A stretch of 64,000 nucleotides of DNA. Source: Locusta migratoria (taxonomy: Eukaryota > Arthropoda > Insecta > Orthoptera > Acrididae). Made by a program: the position numbers and the translations under genes. Shown piece after piece: positions 46,030-56,372 of the stretch; the first letter of the stretch is position 1; each line of letters starts with the position of its first letter. The notes under the pieces are model-generated. The model did not search any database and was not told the DNA's origin. It saw nothing but the letters and a program-made list of their open reading frames with translations. The stretch spans positions 164,824,549 to 164,888,548 of the forward strand of contig CM048750.1 in assembly GCA_026315105.1 (NCBI GenBank), read 5' to 3'.

Positions 46030-48294
46030 TTGTATACGTGGAAGAGACCAGGAGACACCGGAAGATACCAGATAGATTTTATAATGGTTAGACATAGATT
46101 TCGGAACCAGGTTTTACAGTATAAGACATACCCAGGGGCAGATATAGACTCGGACCATAACTTGTTGGTTATGAACTGTAGGCTGAAACTAAAGAAACTA
46201 CAAAAAGGTAGCAAAATAAGGAGATGGGACCTGGATAAATTGAAGGAACCTGAGGTTCTTAAGAATTTCAGAGGGAGCTTTAGGCAACAATTGACAGAAA
46301 CAGGGAAAAATAAAACAGTTGAGGAGGAATGGGTGAAATTGAGAGATGAAATAGTGAAGGTAGCAGAGGACAAAATAGGTAGGGAGGAAAGACCTACAAA
46401 AAATCCTTGGATATCACAGGAGATACTAAATTTAATCGATGAAAGGAGAAAATATAAAAATGTAGTAAATGAAACAGGCAAAATGGAGTACAGACGACTA
46501 AGAAATGAGATTGACAGGAAGTGCAAAATGGCTAAGCAGGAGTGGCTAGAAGGCAAATGCAAGGATGTAGAAGAATGTATAAATAGGGGAAAAATAGATA
46601 CAGCCTACAGGAAAATAAAAGAAACATTTGGAGATAAGAAAAACAGCTCTATGAATGTCAAGGACATTGATGGAAAACCAGTTCTCAGCAAAGAAGGGAA
46701 AGCTGAAAGGTGGAAAGAGTATATAGAGGGGCTCTACAAAGGAAATGAACTTCGAGACAATATTGTAGGAAGGGAAGAGGATGTAGATGAAGATGAAATA
46801 GGAGACACTGTACTGAGAGAAGAATTTGACAGAGCCCTGAAAGACCTAAGTCGAAGCAAGGCCACTGGAGTAGATGATATTCCCTCAGAGCTACTGAAGT
46901 CTCTGGGAGAACCAGCCATGACAAACCTGTTTCACCTGGTGTGTAAGATGTATGAGACAGGCGAAGTACCCTCAGACTTTAAGAAAAATGTTATAATCAC
47001 CATTCCAAAGAAAGCAGGTGCAGACAGGTGTGAAAACTACAGAACCATCAGTTTAATAAGTCATGGTTGCAAAATATTAACACGAATTATATACAGAAGG
47101 ATGGAAAAACTGGTAAAAGCCGACCTCGGGGAAGATCAGTTTGGGTTCAGGAGAAATGTAGGAACTCGGGAGGCAATACTCACTTTACGGCTTATCCTAG
47201 AAGATAGATTAAGAAAAGGCAAACCTACATTTCTAGCTTTTGTAGATTTGGAGAAGGATTTTGACAATGTTGATTGGAATAAACTCTTTCAAGTTCTGAA
47301 GCAAGCAGGAGTAAAATATAGGGAGCGTAAGGTTATTTACAACTTGTACAAAAACCAGACAGCGGTTGTCAGAGTTGAAGGGCATGAAAGGAATGCAGTG
47401 ATTGGGAAGGGAGTAAGACAGGGTTGTAGCCTTTCTCCGATGTTATTCAATTTGTACATTGAGCAAGCTATAAAGGAAAGCAAGGAGAAATTTGGAGAAG
47501 GAATTAAAGTTCAGGGTGAAGAATTAAAAACATTGCGTTTTGCCGACGACATAGTAATTATATCAGATACAGCAAAGGACCTGGAAGAGCAATTGAACGG
47601 AATGGACAGTGTGCTGAAAAGTGCATATAAGATGAACATTAACAAGAGAAAAACTAGGGTAATGGAGTGCAGTGTAAGAAAATCAGGTGATGCTGAAGGG
47701 ATTATATTGGGAAACGAAGCAATAATGGAGGTAGATGAGTTTTGTTACTTGGGCAGTAAAATAACAAATGATGGTCGCAGTACAGAGGATATAAAATGCA
47801 GAATGGCAATGGGTAGAAAAGCGTTTTTGAAAAAGAGACATTTGTTAACATCGAATATTGATTTAAGCCTAAGGAAGTCCTTTCTGAAGGCATTTGTATG
47901 GAGTGTTGCCTTGTATGGGAGTGAGACATGGACGATAAACAGTGTGGACAGGAAGGCTTTTGAAATATGGTGCTACAGAAGAATGCTGAAGATTAGGTGG
48001 GTGGATCGCGTAACTAATGAGGAGGTACCGAACAGGATTGGGGAGAAAAGAAAGTTCTGGCATACCTTGACTAAAATAAGGGATAGATTGGTAGGACACA
48101 TTCTTAGACATCAAGGAATTGTGAATTTAGCATTAGAGGGAAGTGTGTGGGGTAAAAATCGCAGAGGAAGACCAAGAGATGGATACAGTAAGCAGATTCA
48201 GATAGATGTAGGTTGCCGTTCTTATGTGGAGATGAAGAGGCTTGCTCAGGATAGGGTATTGTGGAGAGCTGCATCAAACCAGTCTCCGGACTGA
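46030..48294 (+). CDS. RTE LINE: intact 754-codon reverse transcriptase frame
   Basis: A long uninterrupted frame. It opens with the end of the endonuclease (GRYQIDFIMVRHRF, ADIDSDHNLLVM), then a lysine-rich linker. The RT domain has SKATGVDDIPSELLKS, CENYRTISLISHGCKILTRI, GEDQFGFRRNVGTREAI, FVDLEKDFDNVDWNKLF, GVRQGCSLSPMLFNLYIEQA and RFADDIVIISDTAKDLEEQL, with the catalytic Asp pair intact. The thumb and C-terminus contain FCYLGSKITNDGRSTEDIKC, ALYGSETWTI and RMLKIRWVDRVTN, ending WRAASNQSPD. The family normally has LEKAFDN, so the Asp in LEKDFDN is a private change next to a catalytic residue. RT activity is plausible. Autonomous movement is not, because the endonuclease is broken. Confidence 0.95.
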   Translation: MYTWKRPGDTGRYQIDFIMVRHRFRNQVLQYKTYPGADIDSDHNLLVMNCRLKLKKLQKGSKIRRWDLDKLKEPEVLKNFRGSFRQQLTETGKNKTVEEEWVKLRDEIVKVAEDKIGREERPTKNPWISQEILNLIDERRKYKNVVNETGKMEYRRLRNEIDRKCKMAKQEWLEGKCKDVEECINRGKIDTAYRKIKETFGDKKNSSMNVKDIDGKPVLSKEGKAERWKEYIEGLYKGNELRDNIVGREEDVDEDEIGDTVLREEFDRALKDLSRSKATGVDDIPSELLKSLGEPAMTNLFHLVCKMYETGEVPSDFKKNVIITIPKKAGADRCENYRTISLISHGCKILTRIIYRRMEKLVKADLGEDQFGFRRNVGTREAILTLRLILEDRLRKGKPTFLAFVDLEKDFDNVDWNKLFQVLKQAGVKYRERKVIYNLYKNQTAVVRVEGHERNAVIGKGVRQGCSLSPMLFNLYIEQAIKESKEKFGEGIKVQGEELKTLRFADDIVIISDTAKDLEEQLNGMDSVLKSAYKMNINKRKTRVMECSVRKSGDAEGIILGNEAIMEVDEFCYLGSKITNDGRSTEDIKCRMAMGRKAFLKKRHLLTSNIDLSLRKSFLKAFVWSVALYGSETWTINSVDRKAFEIWCYRRMLKIRWVDRVTNEEVPNRIGEKRKFWHTLTKIRDRLVGHILRHQGIVNLALEGSVWGKNRRGRPRDGYSKQIQIDVGCRSYVEMKRLAQDRVLWRAASNQSPD

Positions 48295-48318
48295 AGACCA
48301 CAACAACAACAACAACTA

Positions 48319-50060
48319 TTCTTCTACGGGAAGGGCAGCCATGAACTGTGCTTACGGAGAGGCGGCTGGAATGCTCGCGCGGCTTAACGTTTGTACGTTC
48401 TGCAGTTTGCGAAACGTCGAGTGCCAGTTGCACCCTTGTTTACTTCCATCCATAGGTTCTATGAGGTAAGTTCCCCAATGGCAAGTTCTCATATTGGCAT
48501 ATGTGAGACATTAAAGCCTACATCGAAACCCGATTTAATAATTTTGTGTTAAGGGGAGACGGAGGTGCCTATGCTGCCCAAGTTAAAATCACTAAGTTTG
48601 AGGAACATTTATGAACAATCTACCAAACCCAAGAATTTGAATTTTTACAACATATAGAGTGGTTAGTATTGCAGGTATTATGAAGGGATATTGGAGTAGC
48701 TTTTGTAGTTTCCTTTTAATATTTTTTTATTAATGACAAAACATTTTTACAAACAAAACGCTTTATTTAATAAAATTGAAATGAAACTACTGAACATATT
48801 GCTAAATGGCTGTGTCACAATTTAAGTTTGACCACTAGGAGTCCTGTATAAACATTTAATCTCCCTAGTTGGAGTGGATTTTTAGAAGATGTTCCTTACA
48901 TTCGGAAAATTCAAATTCACGGGAAATGGCTATCAAAGTTTTTCAGTACATTCCTGCATTATAGGATCTTCTCCTTCATCCTACAAAAGCTTCCGTTTTG
49001 GTTTTCTCTTCTGGCCTGTTGTTCAATCTTAATTCATATTCATTTCTCTTCTTTCTGCTCCTCTTACCCTCTGTCTGTCAATATTTCTTAGCGCTCGTAC
49101 AGTGTTCACACCAGCTCGATATCCTAATGCTTTCAAAACTTCACAAAGGTTCCTCGGTTTAGGTAGCTATTGCATCATAAATGCAGAAGTGTAGTGTTTT
49201 TATGTTTACAAACACTCTTTTAGGAATCATTGTCTAAATTAAATTGTTTACACTCTCATTAGGATTCTGCGTTTTTCCATGTAGACATTTGTGTAACAAT
49301 TCTGGCTGTGCTAAGTCATGAAATATTTGCGTTTATTGTGTTTAACGCAGCTGCTGGTAAAACATGTTTGTGATCATAGAAATTTTTGGCATTATATTTG
49401 CACCAGGAGTCACGAGATGGTGTTAGATGCATTCAGGGCCTCGCTAATTTGCTGTGCAGGCGCGGGAGAAAATGGTAATAGCTCCACTTCTAGGACGAGT
49501 AGAACAATTACTCAAAGATCAATTTAAAGAGGAATGTGCCAATTAATTGTTATAGCAAAACAATCTTTATTTATTTATTTTTTTACCACCTCCGGCTCCC
49601 CATAAGTTGCTGTCGTCAACGTACCGTGCGTGCACCAAGACGCGTTATCAATGCTGGAAATCACACCCTCAACAAGCTCTTGTGTTACACGAGAAATGGG
49701 TGTAAGCCAATCCATAATTATCCCTATGTGGCATGAAGATGATCTGTACCCTACCGCCCTCAGAAGGTTTAAGCCCTTAGGCTACACGACTTTCCACATC
49801 GACATAAATTCAGCCAGCCGTTTTTGCAAAAGTGGGCCATTCAACCGATTTTCCGAACTGTGAACTTTTTACGGATGATGCACCCGAGAGGGTATGTTCA
49901 AAATCTACAATTAACACTTGTGGGAAACATTTGGTGCTGGCTTGGAACGCGATTATACAGTCGGAACATATATATTCTCCCGGCAACTGAACGCAAATAT
50001 CTACTTAACCTTTATTTTTCGAGAATGTCTCCCACCTTAACTGGAACATGTTCCACTCAA
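48319..50060. other. No gene recognised (1.7 kb)
   Basis: AT-rich after 48500. Short frames only, no tRNA-like box and no TE motif that I recognise. Confidence 0.5.
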
Positions 50061-50071
50061 TGTGCAACAGC

Positions 50072-50273
50072 TCAAAAATGTTCAAATGTTTGTAGAGCTT
50101 ATGGGACTTAACTACGGGGTCATCAGTCCCTAAACTTTACAAACTACGTAATAAGTACCTTATTCTAAGAACGGCACAAATATCCATGCGCGAGGGGGGG
50201 TGGAACCTCCGACCGTAGTGCCCGTGCAGACTGTGACTGGCGCGCCGCAGAACTCTCGGCCACCGCGGCCGGT
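50072..50273 (-). mobile_element. SINE-A with perfect 11-bp target duplication
   Basis: Full-length but mutated in the B box (GGTGGAACCTCC on the plus strand). TGTGCAACAGC is at 50061-50071 and 50274-50284. Confidence 0.93.
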
Positions 50274-50284
50274 TGTGCAACAGC

Positions 50285-50940
50285 AAATGTGGTACCTCTC
50301 ATATATTTACTCTGACGTTTTTCTTACTTCTACGCTGTTTTTACCTCAGTTTTTAATCTGTGTAGAGTAACTGGGTCATCTTGTATTTGTTTGTGATCAG
50401 CCAACCACTGTTCCCTGCTCTATTTTAGTTTAGTTCAACACTTGGTATCTCTTATTCCCGTCTACTTCAGTGTTATTGAGAGTATCAAGTTCATTGGCTC
50501 TGTGTGCCCTTACGCTTCTCTTCTGGGTGTTGAGCTATATTTTACTTTTTCCTACTTGGATGTCTTGTCTTCGCTAAGAACAGGGGACTGATAACCATGT
50601 AGTTTAGTCCCCTCTAAACCCCAAACAATAACAACAACAACCAACACGATGGCACATCTACGCGCTTTACACATGCAGCGCGAATGCATTTGCATGAAAC
50701 CTTTGGTGAGAACTGGAGAGGGCGTGGCCTGCCCCTTCCCCTGACATCACGCCAGTTGGTTTCTTTTCTGGGGCCACATGAAATCAGTTGTCTACTACGT
50801 ACACCTATTGTGACTGATGAAGAGCTGATCGTGAAATGTTCCTCACAAATCTTCTTAACAACACTGGGTTATATTTGAGTTCGTTTTAATGAAGCGGTTA
50901 AATAACACAACCATTAATCTTAGTGAACACAAGCTATCCC
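50285..50940. other. No gene recognised
   Basis: Near 50585-50640 the string GGGACTGATAACCATGTAGT followed by CAACAACAACA resembles a SINE body tail. The rest is unassigned. Confidence 0.4.
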
Positions 50941-51139
50941 TCATCAGTAAACACTTCCGGGCTCAGTTGCCGTGGTCGATCTATAAAACTTCCTCTCCCT
51001 GACGTTTCGTTCTCGACTACGGAGAACATCTTCTGAGGTTGAGTCGACGACTGGCTGCTGGGGGCTGAGGCCGCTCCTTATATAAGATCGTAGAGGGCGC
51101 CACCTTACGTCACGTGGCGTCGATGTGTGGCTGTCTCTG

Positions 51140-51685
51140 CTATCGCCTGTTCTCTTGATTGCGAGCAATCGATTGTCGTGATTTATGCATCGTCGATCGC
51201 CATATCTTGTCCAATTTTATTCCTTCTTCTTTACGATTAAAATTGTATTGATGTTTGTGGATTTCAATTGCCTCCCTATACATACGTGTATAATAGTGTG
51301 ACGTCCTCGCCAGCACACTTGTCTCACCAAATTTTTTTTCGTGATCTCCTTCCGTGAAATCATGTTCCGCTACTGCCGATTTGTCGATCTGTCCCAAGCC
51401 ACAATTCCTTTTATGCTCCGTCAAACGTGTATTAATGATTCTTTTTGTAGTTCCTATGTAAACTTTGCCACAACTACACGGAATTTTATATACCCCTGGT
51501 GTGGCCAGGGGATGACGAGCATCTTTTGTTGATCTAAAGCATTCACTAATTTTCTTAGTAGGTCTGAAAATAGTAACCACCCGAAACTTGGCCAGTACTT
51601 TTCCAATGCAATCCGTGATGTTATGAATGAACGGAAGAAATACTTTTCCAGCTGATGGTTGTTGCTGTCTCCTGTTTTTGTACAT
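51140..51685 (-). pseudogene. Penelope-like GIY-YIG endonuclease domain
   Basis: The C-terminal part of a Penelope-like polyprotein, 181 codons open. The linker TKKISECFRSTKD leads into the GIY-YIG domain: GVYKIPCSCGKVYIGTT gives the paired GVY and YIG strands. INTRLTEHKRNC supplies the conserved Arg helix, and SAVAEHDF and EAIEIHKH hold the later His and Glu. This domain nicks target DNA in canonical Penelope elements. The segment upstream (toward 52.1 kb) is split by a SINE insertion, so no full polyprotein can be made. Confidence 0.92.
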
Positions 51686-51722
51686 TTTACTACTTGGGTG
51701 AAGTACTCGGTTAATCTCGCTA

Positions 51723-51915
51723 TAGCCGCGGTGGGGTAGCCGGGCGTTCTAAAGCGTCTCGCTGCGGAGCGCGCGGTTGCTCGCCGTGGAGGTTCGAGTC
51801 CTCACTGGGGCATGGGTGTGTGTGTTGTCCTTAGGTTAGTTTACGTAGGTTTAAGTAGTTTGTAAGCTACGGACTGATGACCACGCAGTTTGGTCCGATT
51901 GATTTACAAACAAAC
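51723..51915 (+). mobile_element. SINE-B with 11-bp target duplication
   Basis: Head GCGGTGGGGTAGCCGGGCG, B box GGAGGTTCGAGTCCTC, full body. AATCTCGCTAT is at 51712-51722 and 51916-51926. It is inserted in the Penelope-like element. Confidence 0.95.
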
Positions 51916-52115
51916 AATCTCGCTATTTGTATAACCATTATTCGCAAAGCCCTGTCGCATGTGGTTTAGTTCTTCCTGTAAGTAGCCTGGTTCACAAATG
52001 TTATAGGCCCTATCCACTAGTGTTTTTATGACCCCCCTCTTTTGCCTAGGATGGTGGTTTGAGTTCTTATGGAGGTAGCGATCGGTATGTGTGGCTTTTC
52101 TATAGACCTTATGGC

Positions 52116-52388
52116 CTAAGGTCCCATCCGCCCTTTTGATAATGAAACATCCAGAAAGTTGAGTCGTCCATTACTCTCTTTCTCCGTGGTGAATTTGATC
52201 TTTGGGTTGATGCTATTTAGATGCACCAGGAAATCATTCAAATCCTGTTCCTCGTGATTCCATATTACGAAGGTATCATCGACATATCGATACCACTTCG
52301 AGGGTCTTTTCTTGGCCGACTGCAGTGCTTGATGTTCAAAATATTCCATGAAAAAATTCGCAATTACGGGGCTTAGGGGGCTTCCCAT
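52116..52388 (-). pseudogene. Penelope-like reverse transcriptase fragment
   Basis: RT motifs MGSPLSPVIANFFMEYFEHQ and WYRYVDDTFVIWNH, with the catalytic Asp pair in the YVDD form usual for Penelope-like elements, then LNSINPKIKFTTEKESNGRL and NFLDVSL. The upstream RT fingers and palm are absent; the inverted terminal repeat begins shortly after. Downstream coding continues to the SINE at 51915. Confidence 0.92.
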
Positions 52389-52619
52389 GGCTACCCCATC
52401 GGTCTGTGCATAAAATTCACCATTATACTGAAAATACGTCGAGGATAGACAATGCGTAGTCGAGAACGAAACGTCAGGGAGAGGAAGTTTTATAGATCGA
52501 CCACGGTAAGTCAGCCCGGAAGTGTTTACTGATGAAGACGCCGGCCGTGAAAGCCTTCATGACAAGCTATTCCTCTTCTGATAACTCTACGATGCCAGTG
52601 TGGGCAATCAACACAAATA

Positions 52620-53079
52620 AATAAATCTTCAAGTTATTCCTTGGATTTAGAACAATACACTATACGCAACTACTCGAAAATCTGCCCTTCTGAAGCCTGT
52701 TTATTTGGAAAGTTAAGTACGATCTATGTGGCAAGTTATTGTTCCTCCTGGCAGCCAAAGGCGTCGTCTGTGGCGAAGAGGCCACGTCCTGGAGCGTGTG
52801 GTAGAGCAAAATAGCTGGTCCGCCCGACGTGATGGTTCTCTGTGCCAGACGTCGGTCCGGCTGGTCGAGACGGAACTTTCCCGTAGGCTGCCCCGCGCGA
52901 CCAGAAATGCCAAGGCCGCGGAAGCGCACGTGTTTGATATTGGTGCAGCGCATGCGGAATGATGTCCGCTATGATAGCGACCTCTGTGCAGGATTGCAGT
53001 TCTTTTGGATTTCCGTGACACGATTTGAGACAAATGGTTTCCAACTATTTTGGTTGCCGTGAATCCATCCTAGTGCCAT
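52620..53079. other. Unassigned GC-rich patch
   Basis: 52735-53000 is clearly more GC-rich than its surroundings and has overlapping short frames on both strands. I recognise no family. It could be part of a degraded transposon or an LTR. Confidence 0.35.
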
Positions 53080-53147
53080 ATCCATAGGGATGTCCTTATC
53101 GAAGCCTGTAGACATCCATAGGGATGTCCTTATCGAAGCCTGTAGAC
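53080..53147. repeat. 34-bp perfect tandem duplication
   Basis: ATCCATAGGGATGTCCTTAT, then CGAAGCCTGTAGAC, occurs twice head to tail, at 53080 and 53114. Confidence 0.95.
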
Positions 53148-53454
53148 TGACAGAAATACTTCAGAAGTCTTATACCCAGCAAAGCGGGAAGGAGCTCAAG
53201 TCTTGGGAGGGTCACTCTCTTGATAGGTGAGTCTGGTTTTGCTGCAGATCAAGTGTACTGACAAGGTAACATCATCAACTCGACCTCATATTTTCTTGAG
53301 AAAAAAAATCGCACTGACATGTTTTACGGCCCACTTTAGATTTGTAGTTATATAACTTTTTGCAAATATTTTGGACCAAAATAATTGTCTAAATAATAAC
53401 CAATTAATTAATAAGAGTGTCTGAAACCCATGTAGGAAAAAAAAATTGGGAGTA

Positions 53455-53525
53455 GTGGGTTCCAAACCACTGACCTTTAGCGTCATAGACCAACACATTG
53501 CCCACTACGCTACCGCTAACAGTTA
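53455..53525 (-). mobile_element. tRNA-like remnant
   Basis: The minus strand reads GTAGCGTAGTGGGCAATGTG (A-box-like) and TGGTTTGGAACCCACT (degenerate B-box arm). The spacing is tRNA-like. Weak. Confidence 0.35.
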
Positions 53526-53784
53526 AGAATTTCGTTCTTTAATCTTATACTATTGATGACCGTTGTTAATTGATGCTAATATGGCATTTGTAGACAGTAG
53601 ATTATCATTTATCGTACAAAGAACGACGTGTTTTGTTAATTCATCAGTGCGCCATTGCTTTGAAATGACAACGTGTAAGTTACAATCACAAAATCAACAA
53701 ATACGCAACGCTAGATGGCGTATGCCAGAGAGAGTTCTGGGCGAGGAATGTCATGTGACAACTGCGAACGGCTGGTTTTCGTTA

Positions 53785-54350
53785 ATTCAATGGAGGGTAT
53801 CAAAACTCCGTTATTTTTGCAAATATCTCTCAAACGATACGAGATATGAAAAAAAACATATGGGAACAAAGTTGTAGAGAATTTTCTCTTCTACAAATTC
53901 GTTTATTAAATTTTTGCGTCAGATGAACAGTTTATTTGCAATTAAAATTACATTACAAACGGCTTTTTTGGTATTACTAACGTATTTCTTGTCCGAAATA
54001 TTTGAAAAAGCGAGGTTTTGCTCTCTGGTAGCCAACAATTATGGCTGTAAAATTTGGTGCCGATCGGTTGAATGGTTCAACCTAAAAAGTGGGAACGCGT
54101 TACAGCCAGACAGACATCGTCAAATCTCCGTTAGGTTTCCAAATATCTCTGAAAAGATACGATACATGAAAAAAACATAAGAGAGCAAAGTTGTAGGGAA
54201 TTTTCTCCTCTACAAATTCGGTTATTCAATTTTCTTGTCAGATGAATGGTTAAGCCGTTATTTACATTTAAATTTCAAGCTGTCAAAAGACGACCTCAAA
54301 GGCCCACGTTTAGTGTTACTACCGTAACCTAAAGTGGGCCAAAATGCGTG
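53785..54350 (+). repeat. Dispersed repeat, same family as 21838-22385
   Basis: Opposite orientation to the copy at 21.8 kb. Contains CAACTTTGCTCTCTTATG complement strings, TTGGTGCCGATCGGTTGAAT and GAGAATTTTCTCTTCTACAA, with the last module present twice. Non-coding. Confidence 0.85.
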
Positions 54351-54865
54351 AGCTAGATACCAACCCAAGAAATTGATATCACGTGAAAATGTGGGCCATT
54401 ATTCACACACTACGCAGTTACGGCCTCCTCAAAGTACAGCTTTTCAACATTCGCGCGCTCCAGTTATTCCTCACTCGGCTCGCTTTACTGCGGCCGCTTA
54501 ATGCTGGTACTGTGAGCAGAGTCTAGTAGGAGGTTTCTGTTCCCAATGTCAATTAACCCACAGACTGTCGTGCGACACCTCCAGGAGAAGTATGCAATGA
54601 TGACTAATCTGCAACGATTAAATGTCAGAGAAATGGAGCTCTTTACAGTCGTCACCGGTAATCACAATCATTTGCAGTTATTAGACGTACTATACACGGT
54701 AAAAGATAATACATGCCGCTTTCTATATGCTTTTCCTTATATCTTTCAACTGCGTAGCAAATATCATAGACAATTGCACAGATGAACATTTCAATATTCA
54801 TTTCAGGTAGACCATCATCGGTTACTTAATAGTAATAAAGAATATATGCTATATATCAAGTTTTC
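54351..54865. other. No gene recognised
   Basis: One 79-codon frame (54546) without recognisable similarity. Confidence 0.45.
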
Positions 54866-55546
54866 CTCTCCTTAACTGTCTGAATAATTTCTTTTACATC
54901 ATTATACATTTCTTCCATTTCCTCATCATCGGCAGAGCTGGTTGGCATATAAACTTGTATTACTGTTGTCAGTGTTGGATTTGTATCTATCTTTGCTAGG
55001 ACAATGCGTTCACTATAATGTTCATAGTATCTTACCCGCATTCTCATTTTCTTATCCCTGCATTACCACCAACTGATTTTGTATGTAGAAACCACCTACC
55101 AGAAATCCTCTTCATCCTGCCACTGAGCTTCACTAATCCCTACCATATCTAACTATAACCTATCCATTACTCTTTTAAAAATTTTCTAACTTACCTATCC
55201 GATAAAGGGTTAGTGTATTCTACGCTCCGATCCGTAGACTGCGTGTTTTGTTTTTCTTGATGACGACATCCTCCTGAGTAAATCACACCCGGAGATCCAA
55301 ATAAGGGACTTCTTTCACCTCCGAAATGTTTTACCCAAGGATACGCCATGATCGTATATTCATACAGAAGAGCTGCATGTCTTCGGGAAAAGTAACCACT
55401 CTAGTTTCCCGTTGCTTTCAGTCGTTCACAGTAACTGTCTGGTCAAGCCCATTAGCTGATGTTACAAGGCCAGCTCAGTCTATCATCCAGACTGCTGCCC
55501 CTGTAACTGCTGAAAAAGCTGCTGCCCCTCTTCAGGTACGGCATGT
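54866..55546 (-). pseudogene. RTE-type LINE, 5' fragment
   Basis: The minus strand carries the RTE 5' region (ACAAGGCCAGCTCAGTCTAT complement, also near 45240), the start of the endonuclease in broken frames, and YYEHYSERIVLAKIDTNPTL, then VIQVYMPTSSADDEEMEEMY. It ends in KERKT near 54866, where the 45-kb element has KGEENLIVMGDWNS. It lacks everything downstream, so this is a 3'-truncated piece, unusual for a LINE and probably the result of a later deletion or rearrangement. Confidence 0.88.
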
Positions 55547-56372
55547 TTGTTTATGTATTTGTTGTGGCGGAGGTCCTTCCACGAGTGGAAGGGGAAGTGG
55601 TTGGCAGTGATGGAGAATAATCTGTGGTTGATGAAACCAGCTATCCGACCGTGGGGTCCTCCTGCCAGGCACTCAGGTACGATCAAATGACTCAGGAACC
55701 TTTGTTCCATGTTTTATCAGAGTGCGTATTACACACTGTTGCAAGGGCTGACTGTAATCTTGGTGGTGATTTGCCCTGTATTTTATCTGAGTATGAGCTG
55801 AGTATGACCATGGTTTTAATGTGTAGTGATTTCTCCTACCTCTGGCCTAAGCGTTTAAGCTGGATATTATAGTGTGTCACAGAGAGTGGCCCGTCCACTT
55901 GATTCAAGCGAGGAGCTAACCCTCTTGTCTCGTTATGTCAGTTACACGATTTTAGGCAAACTCATAATCTTGGCTTGCAAAAGCCTTTCTGTCATTTGGT
56001 TTAACTGCACACTAAGTTTGGCTACATTTTCCTCATTTTAATTCTTTTGCTGGTTTATGACGACTTGTGTTCAATCGGTTCACAATCTTCCTATATGAAC
56101 TTGTTCCGGTGATAATGACATTGATGTTGTGCGCCGAAAATCGCATGTCGATCCATCCATCAGTCTTTCATATCGTGATACAAAACCATCACATGAGGTA
56201 TTTTTATCGATGTAGATAAATTCCGCTCTGTATCCCTATAAACGTCCTTGGTGACTGTACTGAAATGTGAAAAACTATGCATATAATAATTTTCGATATA
56301 ATTTACTTTCATAAATAAAGTTTCTCTTACTCCGTTAGCAATTATATATTTTTGACGAAGTTACAGCGTTCT
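55547..56372. other. No gene recognised
   Basis: Short frames only and no repeat recognised. Confidence 0.45.

Larger units (their letters stand above)
45060..48318 (+). mobile_element. RTE-type (BovB-like) LINE, nearly complete
   Basis: From the GC-rich 5' region (shared with the copy at 54.9-55.5 kb), through endonuclease and RT frames, to the ACCACAACAACAACAACAAC end, the family's CAA repeat terminus. It is the best-preserved element in the window and the likely source type of the truncated copies at 29.7 and 34.0 kb. Confidence 0.93.
50941..52535 (-). mobile_element. Penelope-like element, partial, with inverted terminal repeats
   Basis: An 81-bp sequence at 50941-51021 recurs inverted, almost perfectly, at 52455-52535. 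The two copies flank a minus-strand reverse transcriptase fragment and a GIY-YIG endonuclease. Penelope-like elements are known for variable direct or inverted terminal repeats. A full RT domain is missing, so this is a truncated copy. SINE-B (51723-51915) is inserted between the two protein segments. Confidence 0.88.

Noticed and set aside
46017..46562. 181-codon minus-strand frame
   Set aside because: Shadow of the RTE reverse transcriptase frame on the opposite strand.
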